A stretch of DNA of 64,000 bases, taken from positions 1 through 64,000 of the forward strand of contig JAAXNY010000009.1 in assembly GCA_013420905.1 (NCBI GenBank), given 5' to 3'. The notes beneath the pieces were generated by a model. It searched no databases. It had not been told where the DNA came from and was given only the letters and a program-made list of their open reading frames with translations. This document shows positions 10,173-21,697 of the stretch, in pieces. The stretch's first letter is position 1; each line of letters starts with the position of its first letter. The DNA comes from Collybia mongolica. Its lineage: Eukaryota > Basidiomycota > Agaricomycetes > Agaricales > Clitocybaceae. Both the position numbers and the translations under genes were made by a program.

Positions 10173-10754
10173 CCTCTACGACTAGAGAAGCGCTACCCAG
10201 TCTCTCATTCATTGCGCGCGTTCTACCCCCAGAAAAATCTATACATTTCAACTGAACAGGGCCGAGACGCGTGCCTAGTTGAAATGCTGGGCCCAATTGA
10301 AAAAGGAGCTCCGTAAAAATTCATGTGGAGCGCGGCAGTGTCCGCATGACAACTGGGACAGTTGTTGTCAGTGTTGAGGGGGAGATGGGTATAAGCAAAA
10401 TCGATTTGGAAAAACCTACCAAGGTTACAAGGATTGAAATAAATTGTCTATAAAAAGTCAGTGATCGCGCCACGGTCTTAATGATCGAGAGAATTGCACC
10501 AGAATTAAACTGTACTATTTATAACTTAAGTAGCTGGGGCAAGGGCGGAAGCTTTCTTATGAAGACAATAGAACAATGGTCAAACCAATTGTATTGTTTA
10601 TAGTCTGAGGGACTGTATGTAAGACAAGTGTGGACTTCAATTAATCAAATTGAAGCCCAACGAAAGGCGGGGGAATAAGTAGTATGTAAGGGCACAGGGG
10701 CCCGGGAAAACACAAGTAGATAAAAAAAAAAAATAGGGGGGGGGCGCGGCGCAG
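10173..10754. other. Spacer between antisense genes 1 and 2
   Basis: No ORF or RNA gene is recognised. It holds AT-rich and GC-rich patches and an A13 run followed by a G-rich stretch (about 10721-10745) just past the end of gene 2. Confidence 0.5.
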
Positions 10755-12709
10755 CTACTCCTCCTCGCTGTCAGGCACAGACGAAGAGGAACTTGACGAC
10801 GAAGAACCGTCATCAACCTCTGCTTCTTCCTCCAAGGGCGGCCAAGGGAGGTTCTGGAAATCCGCGTAGAAGAGGAGAGCGCTCTCCATGGCTGGCGTAG
10901 TCAGCAAGAGGTTTTGAAGGCCCTCCAGGCCTTCCTCCTCGTACAACCTACCGATGGTGCCAACTATGCGCGCCAACAAGGAGTTGCGCATTTCAAGCGC
11001 ACGGTTAGCGGCCTGAATGACCTCCGCGGCAAGAGAGTCCGCGTCGCCTAGCTGAGCATAGGCTTCAGCAACCGCTAGTAGAATAAGTAAAATCATTAGT
11101 AAACAAAAAGACAGAAAGAAAATGGCTTACTAGAAATGCCCGCACCAAGCATAGGCCCCAGATCCTCACGAAGCCTAGCGCGCTTCTGGGGAGTGAGACT
11201 GAAGCTGCACTTCCCCTTCTTGGCGGTGGCGCATTCAACGCACGGTTTACCCCAACTGTTGAAGGAGCACTCGATGTCGCCGCGGGTGGCGCACATCGTG
11301 CAAGGATAGCCCACCTAGTAAGAATGATCAGTAACAAGAAATAAAAGAGTAATAAACATACGGTAGAGCGCCGAGGCGCAAGGTCAGCCAGCAGGGAGGT
11401 AATAGGGGATTGTAGCGGCGTCAGCTCCCGGTTGGGAACCAGCGCGTGCTTGCGGCGTGTCGCCTGAACCCTATCCCTAGAACGAGTGGTCTTACGTGAC
11501 CGACGAGGAGAAGGGGCCGCAGGAGGTAACAACTCCGCGAACCCCTCTTGAGCCAACTGGCGCGCGATCTCTTCATTAAAGAGCCGAAGCTCGGGGACCT
11601 CAACCTTTACCGGTGGCTGCCCAGAGGACTAAGGAGATAAAAATGAGTAAAAGTAAATGAGTTCAAAAGAGAAAAGAGACATATGGGACCTGCTTCCGAG
11701 GGACGCAGCGCGGCATCACTGCCAGCCCCCTGGGCGTGCGACATGTCAGACTAGAATTTTGAAAGCAAGTCAGGAATAATGTGAAACCCATGAAGTAAAG
11801 GATGGTATATACCTGGGGAACCGCGCGGCCTTTGCCCTTGGACCCTGCATTACGCTTCCGCTTGAGGGGCTATTGAAATAAGTCAACCACAGAAGAAAAG
11901 TAATAAAAAGCAGTAATAGACGAACCGCTGGTACCAAGACCGGGGAGTGCACCGGCAAGGGCGCGGCGGACCAACTGTCCTGGTACTGATGGTAACGGCG
12001 CGGTGCGCCAACCATGCAAGGAGGGACGAGGAAAGTATCCTGAAAGATACTTTCACCATCGTCGCGCTCGAAGCGCGACCCCACCTGGTCCAGGACTTGC
12101 TCCACAGTGGGAGCCTGGCCCTAAAGTAAAAAGTAGTCAGCTTGACAAGGGCAGGCAGAGTAAAGAAGTAAACAAGTCATTTACTAGAAGAATGGAATTG
12201 TTGCCCAGGTCAGTCGATATGACCGTACGCCAGGAAGACCACGAAGCCTCACGCACGTCGACTGGGATGCGCATCACTTGAAGGTGAAGCGCGCGCAGGA
12301 GGAGAATAGCCAGATATGGCAGCGAAAAACGCGCGCCACAGACCACGCCAGTGATGGCATCCTGAGACCAGTAAATAAGTGAAAGGTTTTAATAAGTAAA
12401 ATATGGGCGTACGATAAGCATGGAGCAGTGATCGACGAAGTCAATCAAGTCGTCGAGGTCAAGGGGGCCCTGATGGTCCATACGGGGCGCGAGTTCCTCG
12501 GCCATAATAATCCACCCTTGCTCCATGGCGACGAAGACATCGCCCTCGGCATCTTCAAGGAGGTCGGAAAATGAGGGGACCGGCTGGTCCACATAGACCA
12601 TAGTGGGGGAACGGCCCTCAGTCGGTAAAATCACGGCGGAGAGCGAGAGGGACAGTGCGGAAGGCGAGCGCAGGGCATGAGCCATGGCAGAAGTGGAAGT
12701 AGAAGACAT
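10755..12709 (-). CDS. Antisense spliced gene 2 in element C: cysteine-cluster protein
   Basis: Predicted exons: 12709-12413, 12361-12185, 12120 to about 11935 or 11926, 11869-11813, 11750-11690, 11628-11362, 11314-11131 and 11074-10755, all with GT-AG borders. The product starts MSSTSTSAMAH. It carries a basic nuclear-signal-like run (PLKRKRNAGSKGKG) and a cysteine cluster, YPCTMC...CSFNSWGKPCVECATAKKGKCSF (C-x2-C-x7-C-x8-C-x2-C-x8-C), typical of a small zinc-binding fold. It ends in an acidic serine-rich tail. With the simplest junctions the 11690/11628 splice does not keep frame, so either that junction is wrong or a small indel is present. I know similar sequences only as unnamed agaricomycete repeat-associated proteins. 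DNA binding is inferred from the cysteine cluster. Confidence 0.6.
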
Positions 12710-13150
12710 ATTGGTTTAGAGAAGTTGGAGCGTTTGAGTGATGCGAATAGCAAAGAAATTTAGAAATGGGCTATAAAGTCCAAATTGTCTAAAACTTAGC
12801 AAGGGCGCGAGCTTTTTAAAACGCACAACCCTGCATTGCGAAGTTCTAAAGGACAAGCAGGAGTACCGATCTCTTGCTGAAGTGTCAGAAACATAACGAG
12901 AGAAAGGTTCAGATGACTGAAATATCTGTAAAGCGATGTCCGAATGTCAAGTATTCTCTCAGGAGACGTATATAACTGTCACGATCCTGATGGGAAGTAA
13001 ACCTCTGGGCTCGATCCCAACATCGCGCGCCTACCTGTCTAAAAGCGGAACCGTTGTAACCTTGTACGAAAAGATTAGACGCGTGCAGACCCGAAGTATT
13101 GGACCAACATGCCGGCAAAGAGAGACTGAGGACAGTCTACATTTGTGGTA
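12710..13150. other. Non-coding region upstream of gene 2 and before the PPT
   Basis: I see no credible gene. It would hold the promoter of antisense gene 2 and the 3' internal end of element C. Confidence 0.5.
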
Positions 13151-13159
13151 TGGGGGAGA
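13151..13159 (+). promoter_or_regulatory. Polypurine tract of element C
   Basis: TGGGGGAGA immediately precedes the TGATAGGG start of the LTR. The third LTR copy (60500-61716, minus) has no such tract before its start. This marks 13160-14375 as a 3' LTR on the plus strand. Confidence 0.75.
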
Positions 13160-14375
13160 TGATAGGGCCCGAAATTGTTTGCACTTATAAAGTCGACAAG
13201 TAAGGCTATTAGTATCATTTCTAATAACCAAGTAAACGGTAATAAAGGATTAGAGTCGAGCTCCAAGACGGCTAATTAGAGTGAACTAGTCTAATGGATA
13301 ATACACTATCAGTACAGAGGACTATGAGTACGGTCTATTATTAGTCCTATTCACCATGCCCGGTTACAACCTCGGTGTCTTAGTTCATAAGTAACCGTTG
13401 TAGTATGATATCATTAGTCCGGGGATCATCATTAATAGGAGAAGTAATTGTAAATTTGGGACTTGCACAACCCGATCCTTGTCAGGGGTACTTGGTGTTA
13501 ACTACCGGAAGCGACGGGACCCCGTGAATAGCGACCGGGACAATCAGGAGAAGTAAATGACAGTGCCGCGCTGTTTTAAATAACAAAGCGCGCGGTCGTG
13601 ACTTGATAAGAGTTTAGCCAGCTCTTTCAATATTTGATAAGTAACCAGTAAACGGCATAATTGGCACGCATGGCGCGTGCGCCAAGTTGTAGAGGACGCA
13701 TCAGCATTGAATACAGATCCTTGGCACGCAGGAGCGCGGTTCCGTGTAAAATTTACAATTCCATATGATATTTAGTTTGTACACTATAAATAGACTGTAG
13801 ATGAGTAGCGCTAAGGCAAGGAATCTTGCCCCCACTTTGCGCGACTATAGAGTATACAAATCACATTTGTTAAAACACTATTGCATGCCCGAATTAAGGA
13901 TCAGATTGCTTCAACATGTCTTGATTGGAATTGATTGAAGAACTACAGAATTAAAGAAACTTAGTTCACTTGGAACTTAGTACCGTATTGTCCGTTGGAA
14001 TTACTAGGCACTTGGCCTTAGTGCACTTGGCACTGTATTGTTTGATAAGTCGCTTGGACTTATAGATCCGCTTGGGATCATTAATAATTGAACGTACACT
14101 TGGTACTCAGTCTATTGGATCGAGAGATATTATAAATATACCTAGCAGGTTTTTAAACCTGTGTTGAAGCTTTTGTCTAAAACAAACCTGTTGAGAGATC
14201 ATTGGAAAGGGCTTTGGCTAGTACTATTCAAAGCTTAGTGCTTCTAAGCGCTTGAACCCGAACTCAAAACAGGCGATTCCTACTGTTCGTGTGTTGATTG
14301 TTAGGTTTGGTGTGTGTGTGTAAGGGATTACATTTCATAGCATCAGCGCACGTATAGCCCAGGAGCCCCCTTTCA
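13160..14375 (+). repeat. Family C 3' LTR, complete, 1216 bp
   Basis: Begins TGATAGGGCCC and ends CCCCCTTTCA (TG...CA). It shares its ends with the copy at 60500-61716 and with the partial copy at 5733-6687. The right flank is coding sequence of the gene fragment at 14376. Confidence 0.9.
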
Positions 14376-14898
14376 CCAGTGCCCAGGTTGCGGATCCGTC
14401 TGCACCTCTGATCATGGTCATGGCGTCGTCGTTGGTATTGGAAAAGGATCGCAGTGCTGAGTCGAGTCCTTGATTAGTGTAATACCATAACTGGACATAC
14501 TCACCCTTCTTCATGCGGCGCACGGCGGATTGGACGGGGATGATTGGGGGTTGGTTGGGGACGCCTCTATCCGGTATTGGAGCGAATTTGGCTCTGTTCT
14601 TCTTCCTATCTTCTTTCTCTAGTTCCTCCTCTTCTCTGCGTTTCTCTGCTGCGGTCTTGTCTTTCTCTTCGTCGTCTAGGCGGCGTCTCTCTGCGGCAGC
14701 TTCGATGTCGGCCTGTACCTGGTCTTGCCAAAGGGTTTTTTCGGCTTCGTTGACTGTAGCCCATAAGTCGCGGAGGAGTACGGAGGCTTGTTCGTGAGTA
14801 CAATTCTCGTTGACAAATGTTTGCCTGGAGGCTGTGTAAATGTCGAGGGAGTAGTTGGGACATTCTGCCAAATTGGGGTTGATGACGATGCATGGCAT
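14376..14898 (-). pseudogene. N-terminal part of a coiled-coil gene cut by element C
   Basis: An open frame from ATG 14898 (MPCIVINPNLAEC) runs into the LTR edge after ...DGSATWAL. It has a long charged coiled coil (EAAAERRRLDDEEKD and following, about residues 65-105) and a conserved-looking block with GEYVQLWYYTNQGL...NTNDDAMTMIRGADGSATW. I recall this family from agaricomycete genomes as unnamed, repeat-associated proteins; no function is known to me. The missing C-terminus should lie on the other side of element C, left of the window. This is the target-site gene of element C and hence older than it. Confidence 0.6.
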
Positions 14899-15205
14899 TA
14901 GGATGGTGTAGTTTTGAAAAGAATGTGAAGTAAAAGAATGGATAAAGCGTCTGGCTTTAGACGCGTACTGTAGCTTGGGTTGTGGCAAGACGAAAGAGAG
15001 AGATGCCACAACCCTGATTACATTATACATAGACTACATTCTGGGAGCCACTCGTTCCTCATGTCATCTCAGAATACGAATTTTCCTTTTTTATAATCTG
15101 TCATGGACTATCAGTGACAACAGGTAATAAATGCATAGGATCATTAGATGACCACTTCAGAGCATTATCAACTTTGTCTGGGACATGTTCTGTGCCTTTC
15201 CAGTT

Positions 15206-18200
15206 TTAGTACTCTCTGATAAGACTATTTCTTAGGTTTCCTTCAATATTTTTGGGTAGTAGGCTTTCATATCTAAGTCTAGTAATATCATCCAATATTT
15301 CATGCTCTCTGAATTCTTGCCTAAGATATCCAGAACACCCTCTAGTAATTATGCTAGGTTCAAATCCCTGAAGGATGATTGTTCCAGCTGCACTTGCACT
15401 TCTGGATAGGCAGGTGTAGTAAGACATATGTGAGAAGCAGCTGTTCAAATGTACTACATTATAAGGTCTAGTCTTTCCTTGAGCAGCATAATCAGTCATT
15501 GCAAAGTTGGGTAACACCCACACTTGTTGTCTTTCAATAGATTCTTTTATATCACTAGGAAATATACATGTTATAGTCTTTGTGCCCTTGATCAGAGGAA
15601 CTACATTTTTGGGCAAGCCTGGTATCTGTATATCTTTTGCAGGATTGATGAGCTCCACAAACAAGGTGTCCAGGATATGTTTTCCATGAGAACCTTTTTC
15701 TGACTGCCATCCTACAACAATTCCTTCCTGGCCTTTGGTTATGCACAACTCAGTTGCATCATTGTTCCTTATCATCACTGGCATTCCAAGACAGAGTGAG
15801 AGTTTTCCAGCAAAGTTCTCAGTAGATCCATGTCTAACTTTCCATATTTCAGTTTGGTCCTTGAAGTCAATTTCATTTGAAGCATGCTTGGCCTTAGGTG
15901 CATTTTTGGACTTTCCCCATTTCTCTTTGGTGGCAGGATCAGTCTCCTTTCCCCACCTGTCAACAGAATAGAAATTAGTCAGTTTCTGGCCAGTTTCATC
16001 AGCAAATCTTTGACACCCTAGCTTATTGATTTCATCCTTCTGAGTATGCCTTCCACATATGATAGAAACATTCCTAAACTCTTTCTTGGCAACATTAGGC
16101 TGACCAGGCCTCTTTCCAGCCTGCAGTGTTCTTAGAAATTGGATATCCTCAGAGGTACATTTGCCATATCTCATGTTTACCAAAGCCTTTCTTAAAGATG
16201 CATCTTCAGGTGACTGGGTCTTCTGTCTCATATTCTCTCTGAGAATTACTACTGTTGTGACCTGATGCCAGAGGGCTTTTCCAATAGATGCTTGTTGGCC
16301 AGCTAACTTGAGACCAGAATGAAGTTGGGTTCCAACATGTTCAGTGTATAGAGGTGAGCCACCTACTGGTGGAAGTTGAGCAAAATCACCAGCAAAAATC
16401 ATGTTCATTCCACCAAATGGTACATAAGTCAAACACATTCAAGGCATTGGCTAACTGAGCAGAGATTCTGTACATATCATGACATGCTAGCATTGAAACT
16501 TCATCAATAAATATATAATCAACCCCATCTAATCTGGCTTTGACCTGTGCTACACTAGCTGCATTTTTGGTACCAGTCATAGAAATCCCCAGAAATGAAT
16601 GATAGGTTGAGCCATTTAGCAAAGCAGCTGATGTTCCAGTTGGCCCAAGTGCAATCAATCTGTGGAACTCATTTCTTTGTTTAAAGAAATAGATCAGGGC
16701 TTGGATCACCCTTGACTTTCCAGTTCCACCCATTCCACCCAAGTACATCTTGAGCTGTTCTGCCTTTGGACCTACTGCATGATTGGCTATAATTCTAAAT
16801 GCTCTTTCTTGCTCATTATTCAACTTAAACTTGTCTACAGTTGCTTGCATAGTCCTGTGCACTGCTTTCTCTTTTACTTTGAACTCTTTGGTCAGATAGG
16901 ACTGGTCAATAATATTGACATCATTTTCATTTGGATCTAGTTCATGGTTTCCAAAATGTTTGTTATCTGGAATGTGCCTATTTCTGTTAGCTAGTACCTC
17001 CTGCCTCTTGTCACCTACAGCTGCTTTCCATTGGGCACCAGACTGTATGATCTCTGGTTGAAGAAAGACCTTGTTGACTTGGCTGATTCCATTGGGTGAT
17101 TTATCAAGCCAGCCAGCTTCTTTGACTCCAATTCTAGTTGCTTCCATTTCATAGTACTTGCTTTTTCCAATTTTGCCCAGCCCAATGTATCTGTTGTGGT
17201 CATGGTGTTCTCTGCCTGTATTCTCATCATCTCCAAAATCAGCACCCTCATAGAAATCAGTATCATCATTATTGATTTCATTTATGACATCTGTATTCAT
17301 CCACTCTGGGAAGGTGTCACTGGGAATACCCCCTTTCTTCAGTTGAGCAGAGTAGTCATCTCTGGCATCATTACATTCATATCTAATGTTGAAGTTTTTC
17401 ATAAGTAATATTTGTGTATCTGTAAATTTATGTTCATTAAATGTCTCATCCCAGGAGTAGTCTTCTGCCTTTAGGTCAGCCCCATTTCTCCATGGTTTGA
17501 ACAGTGTTAAAATTGTAGCACAGTAATATTCTCTATCTCCTCTGTCACATCTGGGCAATGAACCTCCAACAAAGTTGGGGACAGTCTTATTCTTCTTTTC
17601 ATTATACTGGGCTTTATGTATTTTATACAAAGGATGATCTCTGAGAAAAGAATAGCTGTACTGGTCATCTTCATCTTCTGATCCAGATTCACTATCAGTA
17701 GCTGTAACTTCCTCAAGCAATGGATCATTATTCCAGATAGGAGATTCATCAGTATCTGCAAAATTTGTATCTTCTTCAGAATCTAGATCAGGTCCAGGTT
17801 CCATTGGCAATGGTAAAGGGTGTGTCAGATCAAGTTCATCTTCAGAGTCAATAGTATCACATCTTCTATTAGCCTTAGAAACTTTGATCCTAGATGACAT
17901 CTGGACCCATTCATATAATGTCTTATTCTCAAAAGCCTTGGGCCTATACATGTAATCATGGACCTTGGATGATCCCACATATTCACCAGAGTCACCTTTT
18001 TGGACAACCACCTTCTCAGAAACATCAACCTCTAAATCTTCTTCAGATCTCCAGGATTTCAGGACTTCTCTAACATAGTTCTTCCAATAAACTGGAATAA
18101 ATTGGTGACTAGTATAGTGATCAGGATTTCCCAAAAGATATAAAGCTGCCATAGGGCCTCCTAATTCCATCTTGGCTGTAAGACAATTAACTGTTTGAGT

Positions 18201-20087
18201 CACCAGTTTCCTAGCCTTTTCCTTTCTTTTCAGTGAGCCCCCCAACATCTCAGTATTTCTTTGAAAGACACTTCTAACTGCATCAAATAGGGCATGTGTT
18301 TTGAGACCTGGTTTTGTTACATAATCAGTAACATAGGCAACTACTGCTTTGATAGCTGTTCCAGACATAAGACTTGTGGCATCACTGTTGCATCTAAACA
18401 AATAGGTAACAATAGGAGTGAAGGTATTAATCCATGCCTCTCCTTTCTTCATATTCAAAGCACCTGTCTTTGGATCTACCTCTGTTTGCTCATAAACTTG
18501 CCTTGGAAATCTGGCTTTGCATTTTCCATCTTTATTAATACATGTGGGTTTTTTAGATCCATCATTGGTTTTATTCTTTTTGCAGTTATGCACATTAGAT
18601 CTCAAGACAAGATCATCGACAGTCTCCTCAAAGTTCTCCCACCAGTTTTCAAGTTTGATGCACCTAGAGCAATCATCATCACTGCATTCCTTTTGGGTGC
18701 ACATGGGTGGAGGAGGATTAGGTAGTGTCTGAGTTGGATCCTTATAACCTTTGCATCCTTCATTGTCATCCACTTGCTCTCTAACATCCTGCATAGATCC
18801 AGTCATGAATTCTCCCATGTGAACACTTTCTAAGTATTCTACAATTTTCTTTTGAAAATCAGAAGTGGGATCCATAATTCTATCTCTCATTTCTTGAGGT
18901 GTCAGAATACCCTTCAACCAAAGGAGCATATGCAAATGGAGTGTCAGTCTTCCTTGCTGCTCAACAGTCCCATAATATCCTGCAGTATTTCCATACAATC
19001 CTGGATGATTTTCCCCAATACCAAGAACATGTTTGATAAACATTTCAACCATAAAATGGAAAAATCTAGCTCCAGCTACTGGATTTCCAGAAATAAGTCT
19101 ATACCTCTCATCATATTCTCCTAACACTGGGGAAAATGTCTCTTTGGTATCTGCAAAATACAGTGATATGGGGTGCATATTGTCTGCTGGTGAAAAGGTA
19201 ATAAACCAAGATGGTGCTCCAAGGAATGATATAAGTGACCAGATTTCATTTCTCATATATTTCTTGTTTGTTATGGATCCTTTGACATGTCCTCCCACAT
19301 GGTCTAAGTCTTTAATCAGCTGAAAGCATAGCGTCTCTTCATCAGTTTCTGGCTTGATTCTCTCACCAGTTTCCATTCTTTCAATCAGATTATTTAGAAC
19401 ATCAATATCCACATCCATAAGTCTCTTGGATATTTTGTCAAATTTTGGTTTTTCAGCCAACAGATAACCAGCTGTGGTACTATCTTTGATTTGTTCATGA
19501 TTAAATGCAATCAGAGGGAAGTGAGGATCTTTCTGAAATCGTTTATCATGGTACATAAGTAAGTGTTTTTTGTGTTTACTGTCAGACATTCTGCCTTTGT
19601 GAAATCCATTTCCAATTCCTCCAAGTCCATATGGAAATAGCCAAGGCAGCATTTGAGGAAATAGCTGAGGGTTCTTATAAATGGATTCTGGGCCCTCTGC
19701 ATGCCCAATGGCAAGTACTTTTCCTTTGTTTGTTAAATGCTGTAGAGCAATAGCTTTGATAGCTTTCAGGCTTTTGGTGGAGTATTCTTCACCAGTCAAT
19801 CCATGAACTACAAATGAACACATTCCAGTTTCAGTTCCAGTTTCTTCATCTATATCATGGACTGCAGATGATTCAGGATCTTTGTTGGATTCAGATTTTC
19901 TGTAATCAACAATAACTGGTGGGCCACTTTCTGGATACTCTTCTAAATTATCATAGGAGATGTTTAAGTCCAAATAATCTGAATGGTTGAGTTTAAGCCA
20001 TTCCAGTGCAGCAGTTACTTTCTTCCTTCTTACAAGTAGAGGAGTCCATTCAAAATCTGAATTAATGGGTCTACATGGACCAGTATA
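15206..20087 (-). pseudogene. Helitron Rep-helicase, main part, with one frameshift
   Basis: After the mariner, the frame continues from TGPCRPINSDFEWTPLLV. The Helitron_like_N region contains the HUH motif in TLHLHMLLWL (near 18950) and a two-tyrosine Rep motif, AYVTDYVTK (near 18330). A Cys/His-rich insert precedes the second motif (CTQKEC...CSRCIKLENWW). The Pif1-like helicase has Walker A GGMGGTGKSR (near 16720) and Walker B IFIDEVSM (near 16500), then AGDFAQLPPVGG and the C-terminal motif TDYAAQGKT...SYYTCLSRS. Between the Walker B region and AGDFAQLPP (about 16386-16438) the frame shifts, so the protein is broken in the helicase. All catalytic residues I can identify are otherwise present. 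Confidence 0.85.
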
Positions 20088-21695
20088 CAGTGGCTCAAAA
20101 AACTGCCCCAATGTTTGTACATTTTTGAAAGATCAATATGGTATGAAGTGCTGACATAAGCAGGGGACCTGGGGTAATTATGTAAGATACTATGACATCG
20201 TGGCTTTCCAATGGACCCTGGATCATGTGATTTGGATCAAAACCCATTAAGCTATAGGCCAAACAAAATGATTACTCATTGGGGCAGTTTTTTGACCCTC
20301 TATTAATTTTCTATCTAATACTTTGTATGACCACCTTTTGCCTTTATAACTGCTTGTATCCGCCTGGGCATACTTTCTATCAGGTTTTGGCATACCTCTG
20401 GTGGAATTTCACCCCACTCTTCAGCCAATCTATCCCACAACTCATGTACTCCTTTGGGTGGTGTCGGATATTCTTTAAGACGGCGCTTGAGATGTTCCCA
20501 AAGGTGTTCTATTGGATTCATGTCAGGGGATTGGGCAGGCCAGCCAAGGACTTGAATGTTGTTGTCTTCAAACCACTGTGTGGCCAGTCCAGATGTGTGT
20601 TTGGGGTCGTTATCTTGCTGAAAGTAGCGCTCGCCATCCACCATTTCCAACTTCTCAAAACTTTCCTGAACTCCACTCTCCAAAATTTCACAGTATTGAA
20701 CCTTGTCCATGTTCCCCTGCACCTCTATGAGCTTTCCCACTCCATTCCACCCCATACAACCCCATACCATGAGGTTTCCTCCTCCTCCATGTTTGACAGT
20801 AGGTGATGTTGTTCTATCAGATGGTGGTTCTCCCCTTTGTTTCCAGACATAAACCTTTCCATCTGACCCAATCCTATTGATTTTGGTCTCATCTGTCCAT
20901 AGAACCCTTTTCCAGTCCTCCACAGTCCAGCTTTCATGATATTTTGCAAACTGGAGACGCCGGATGCGATGGGCTCGTTTGAGAAGAGGAGCTTTCCTCT
21001 TTGTAGCAGCATAAAATTGATTTTCCTTGAGTGCATTTCTGACTGTCTGGGGTGTGACAGGATTGGGGATGATGCCATTGATGAATTGGGTAGCCTGAAC
21101 TGCATTATCAAGCTTCCCTGACTTGATTTGACGAATAATTGACTGTTTGTCACGAACAGACAGCTTGGAGGGGCGGCCACCAAGGTTGTTTTCTTTGTTT
21201 CCATCCACATCTTTGCTGATCCTACTGATGGTACCCTTCCCTAGACCAGTTTTCTCCTTGATTTGACGCTGAGAATAGCCCTCATTGAGGAGAGAAACAA
21301 CAGTATTGTGCTGAGCAGTAGAAATGGCTTTCATGATGGTGGTAAGAGGTCAAGAAGATGATTGAACCAATTCCAACATGTCAAATTGATACAAATAAAG
21401 TCACATGACATTGTTTATTCTTCCCACAGTCCATAATGTTCTTGCATTGGATCATAAATGCCAGAATAATGGAAAATAAGATAAGGGTCAAAAAACTGCC
21501 CCAATAAGTAACCATTTTGTTTGGCTTATAGCTTAATGGATATTGATCCAAATCACATGATCCAGGGTCCATTGGAAAGCCACGATGTCATAGTATCTTA
21601 CATAATTACCCCAGGTCCCCTGCTTATGTCAGCACTTCATACCATATTGATCTTTCAAAAATGTACAAACATTGGGGCAGTTTTTTGAGCCACTG
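20088..21695 (-). mobile_element. Tc1/mariner element, copy 1 (1608 bp)
   Basis: The ends are CAGTGGCTC...GAGCCACTG with TA on both sides. The terminal arms are about 210 bp inverted repeats. The element encodes an intact transposase and has the same length and, as far as I compared, the same sequence as copy 2 at 41458-43065. Confidence 0.97.
20315..21334 (-). CDS. Tc1-like DD34E transposase, copy 1
   Basis: 339 residues, a normal length for Tc1 transposases. The N-terminus has paired helix-turn-helix domains (SLLNEGYSQRQIKEKTGLGKGT, and the GRPSKLSVRDK linker). The catalytic triad is visible: Asp in LWTDETKI, Asp in QQDNDPKH, and Glu 34 residues later in MNPIEHLW. It catalyses cut-and-paste transposition at TA. 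The predicted protein is identical to that of copy 2, and no defect is visible. It sits inside a Helitron gene in the same orientation. Confidence 0.96.
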   Translation of the reverse strand: MKAISTAQHNTVVSLLNEGYSQRQIKEKTGLGKGTISRISKDVDGNKENNLGGRPSKLSVRDKQSIIRQIKSGKLDNAVQATQFINGIIPNPVTPQTVRNALKENQFYAATKRKAPLLKRAHRIRRLQFAKYHESWTVEDWKRVLWTDETKINRIGSDGKVYVWKQRGEPPSDRTTSPTVKHGGGGNLMVWGCMGWNGVGKLIEVQGNMDKVQYCEILESGVQESFEKLEMVDGERYFQQDNDPKHTSGLATQWFEDNNIQVLGWPAQSPDMNPIEHLWEHLKRRLKEYPTPPKGVHELWDRLAEEWGEIPPEVCQNLIESMPRRIQAVIKAKGGHTKY

Positions 21696-21697
21696 TA

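Larger units (their letters stand above)
5733..14375 (+). mobile_element. LTR retrotransposon family C with antisense cargo genes (left end off-window)
   Basis: Proposed single element: 5' LTR remainder (5733-6687), pol remnant starting in the integrase region (6688-8537), two minus-strand spliced genes (8684-10065 and 10755-12709), polypurine tract (13151-13159) and 3' LTR (13160-14375). The two LTR segments match over about 955 bp with a few percent mismatch, mostly transitions. Gag, protease, RT and RNase H are absent, so the copy is internally deleted or chimeric. It was hit twice by family A: a full element at its left LTR and a solo LTR in pol. The right-hand flank CCAGT would be the target duplication, but its partner is outside the window. 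The grouping into one element is inference. Confidence 0.6.

Noticed and set aside
15031..15205. Helitron 3' end with CTRR and hairpin
   Set aside because: I found no CTRR preceded by a convincing stem-loop on the minus strand; only a weak 5 bp stem is present near 15100-15120.
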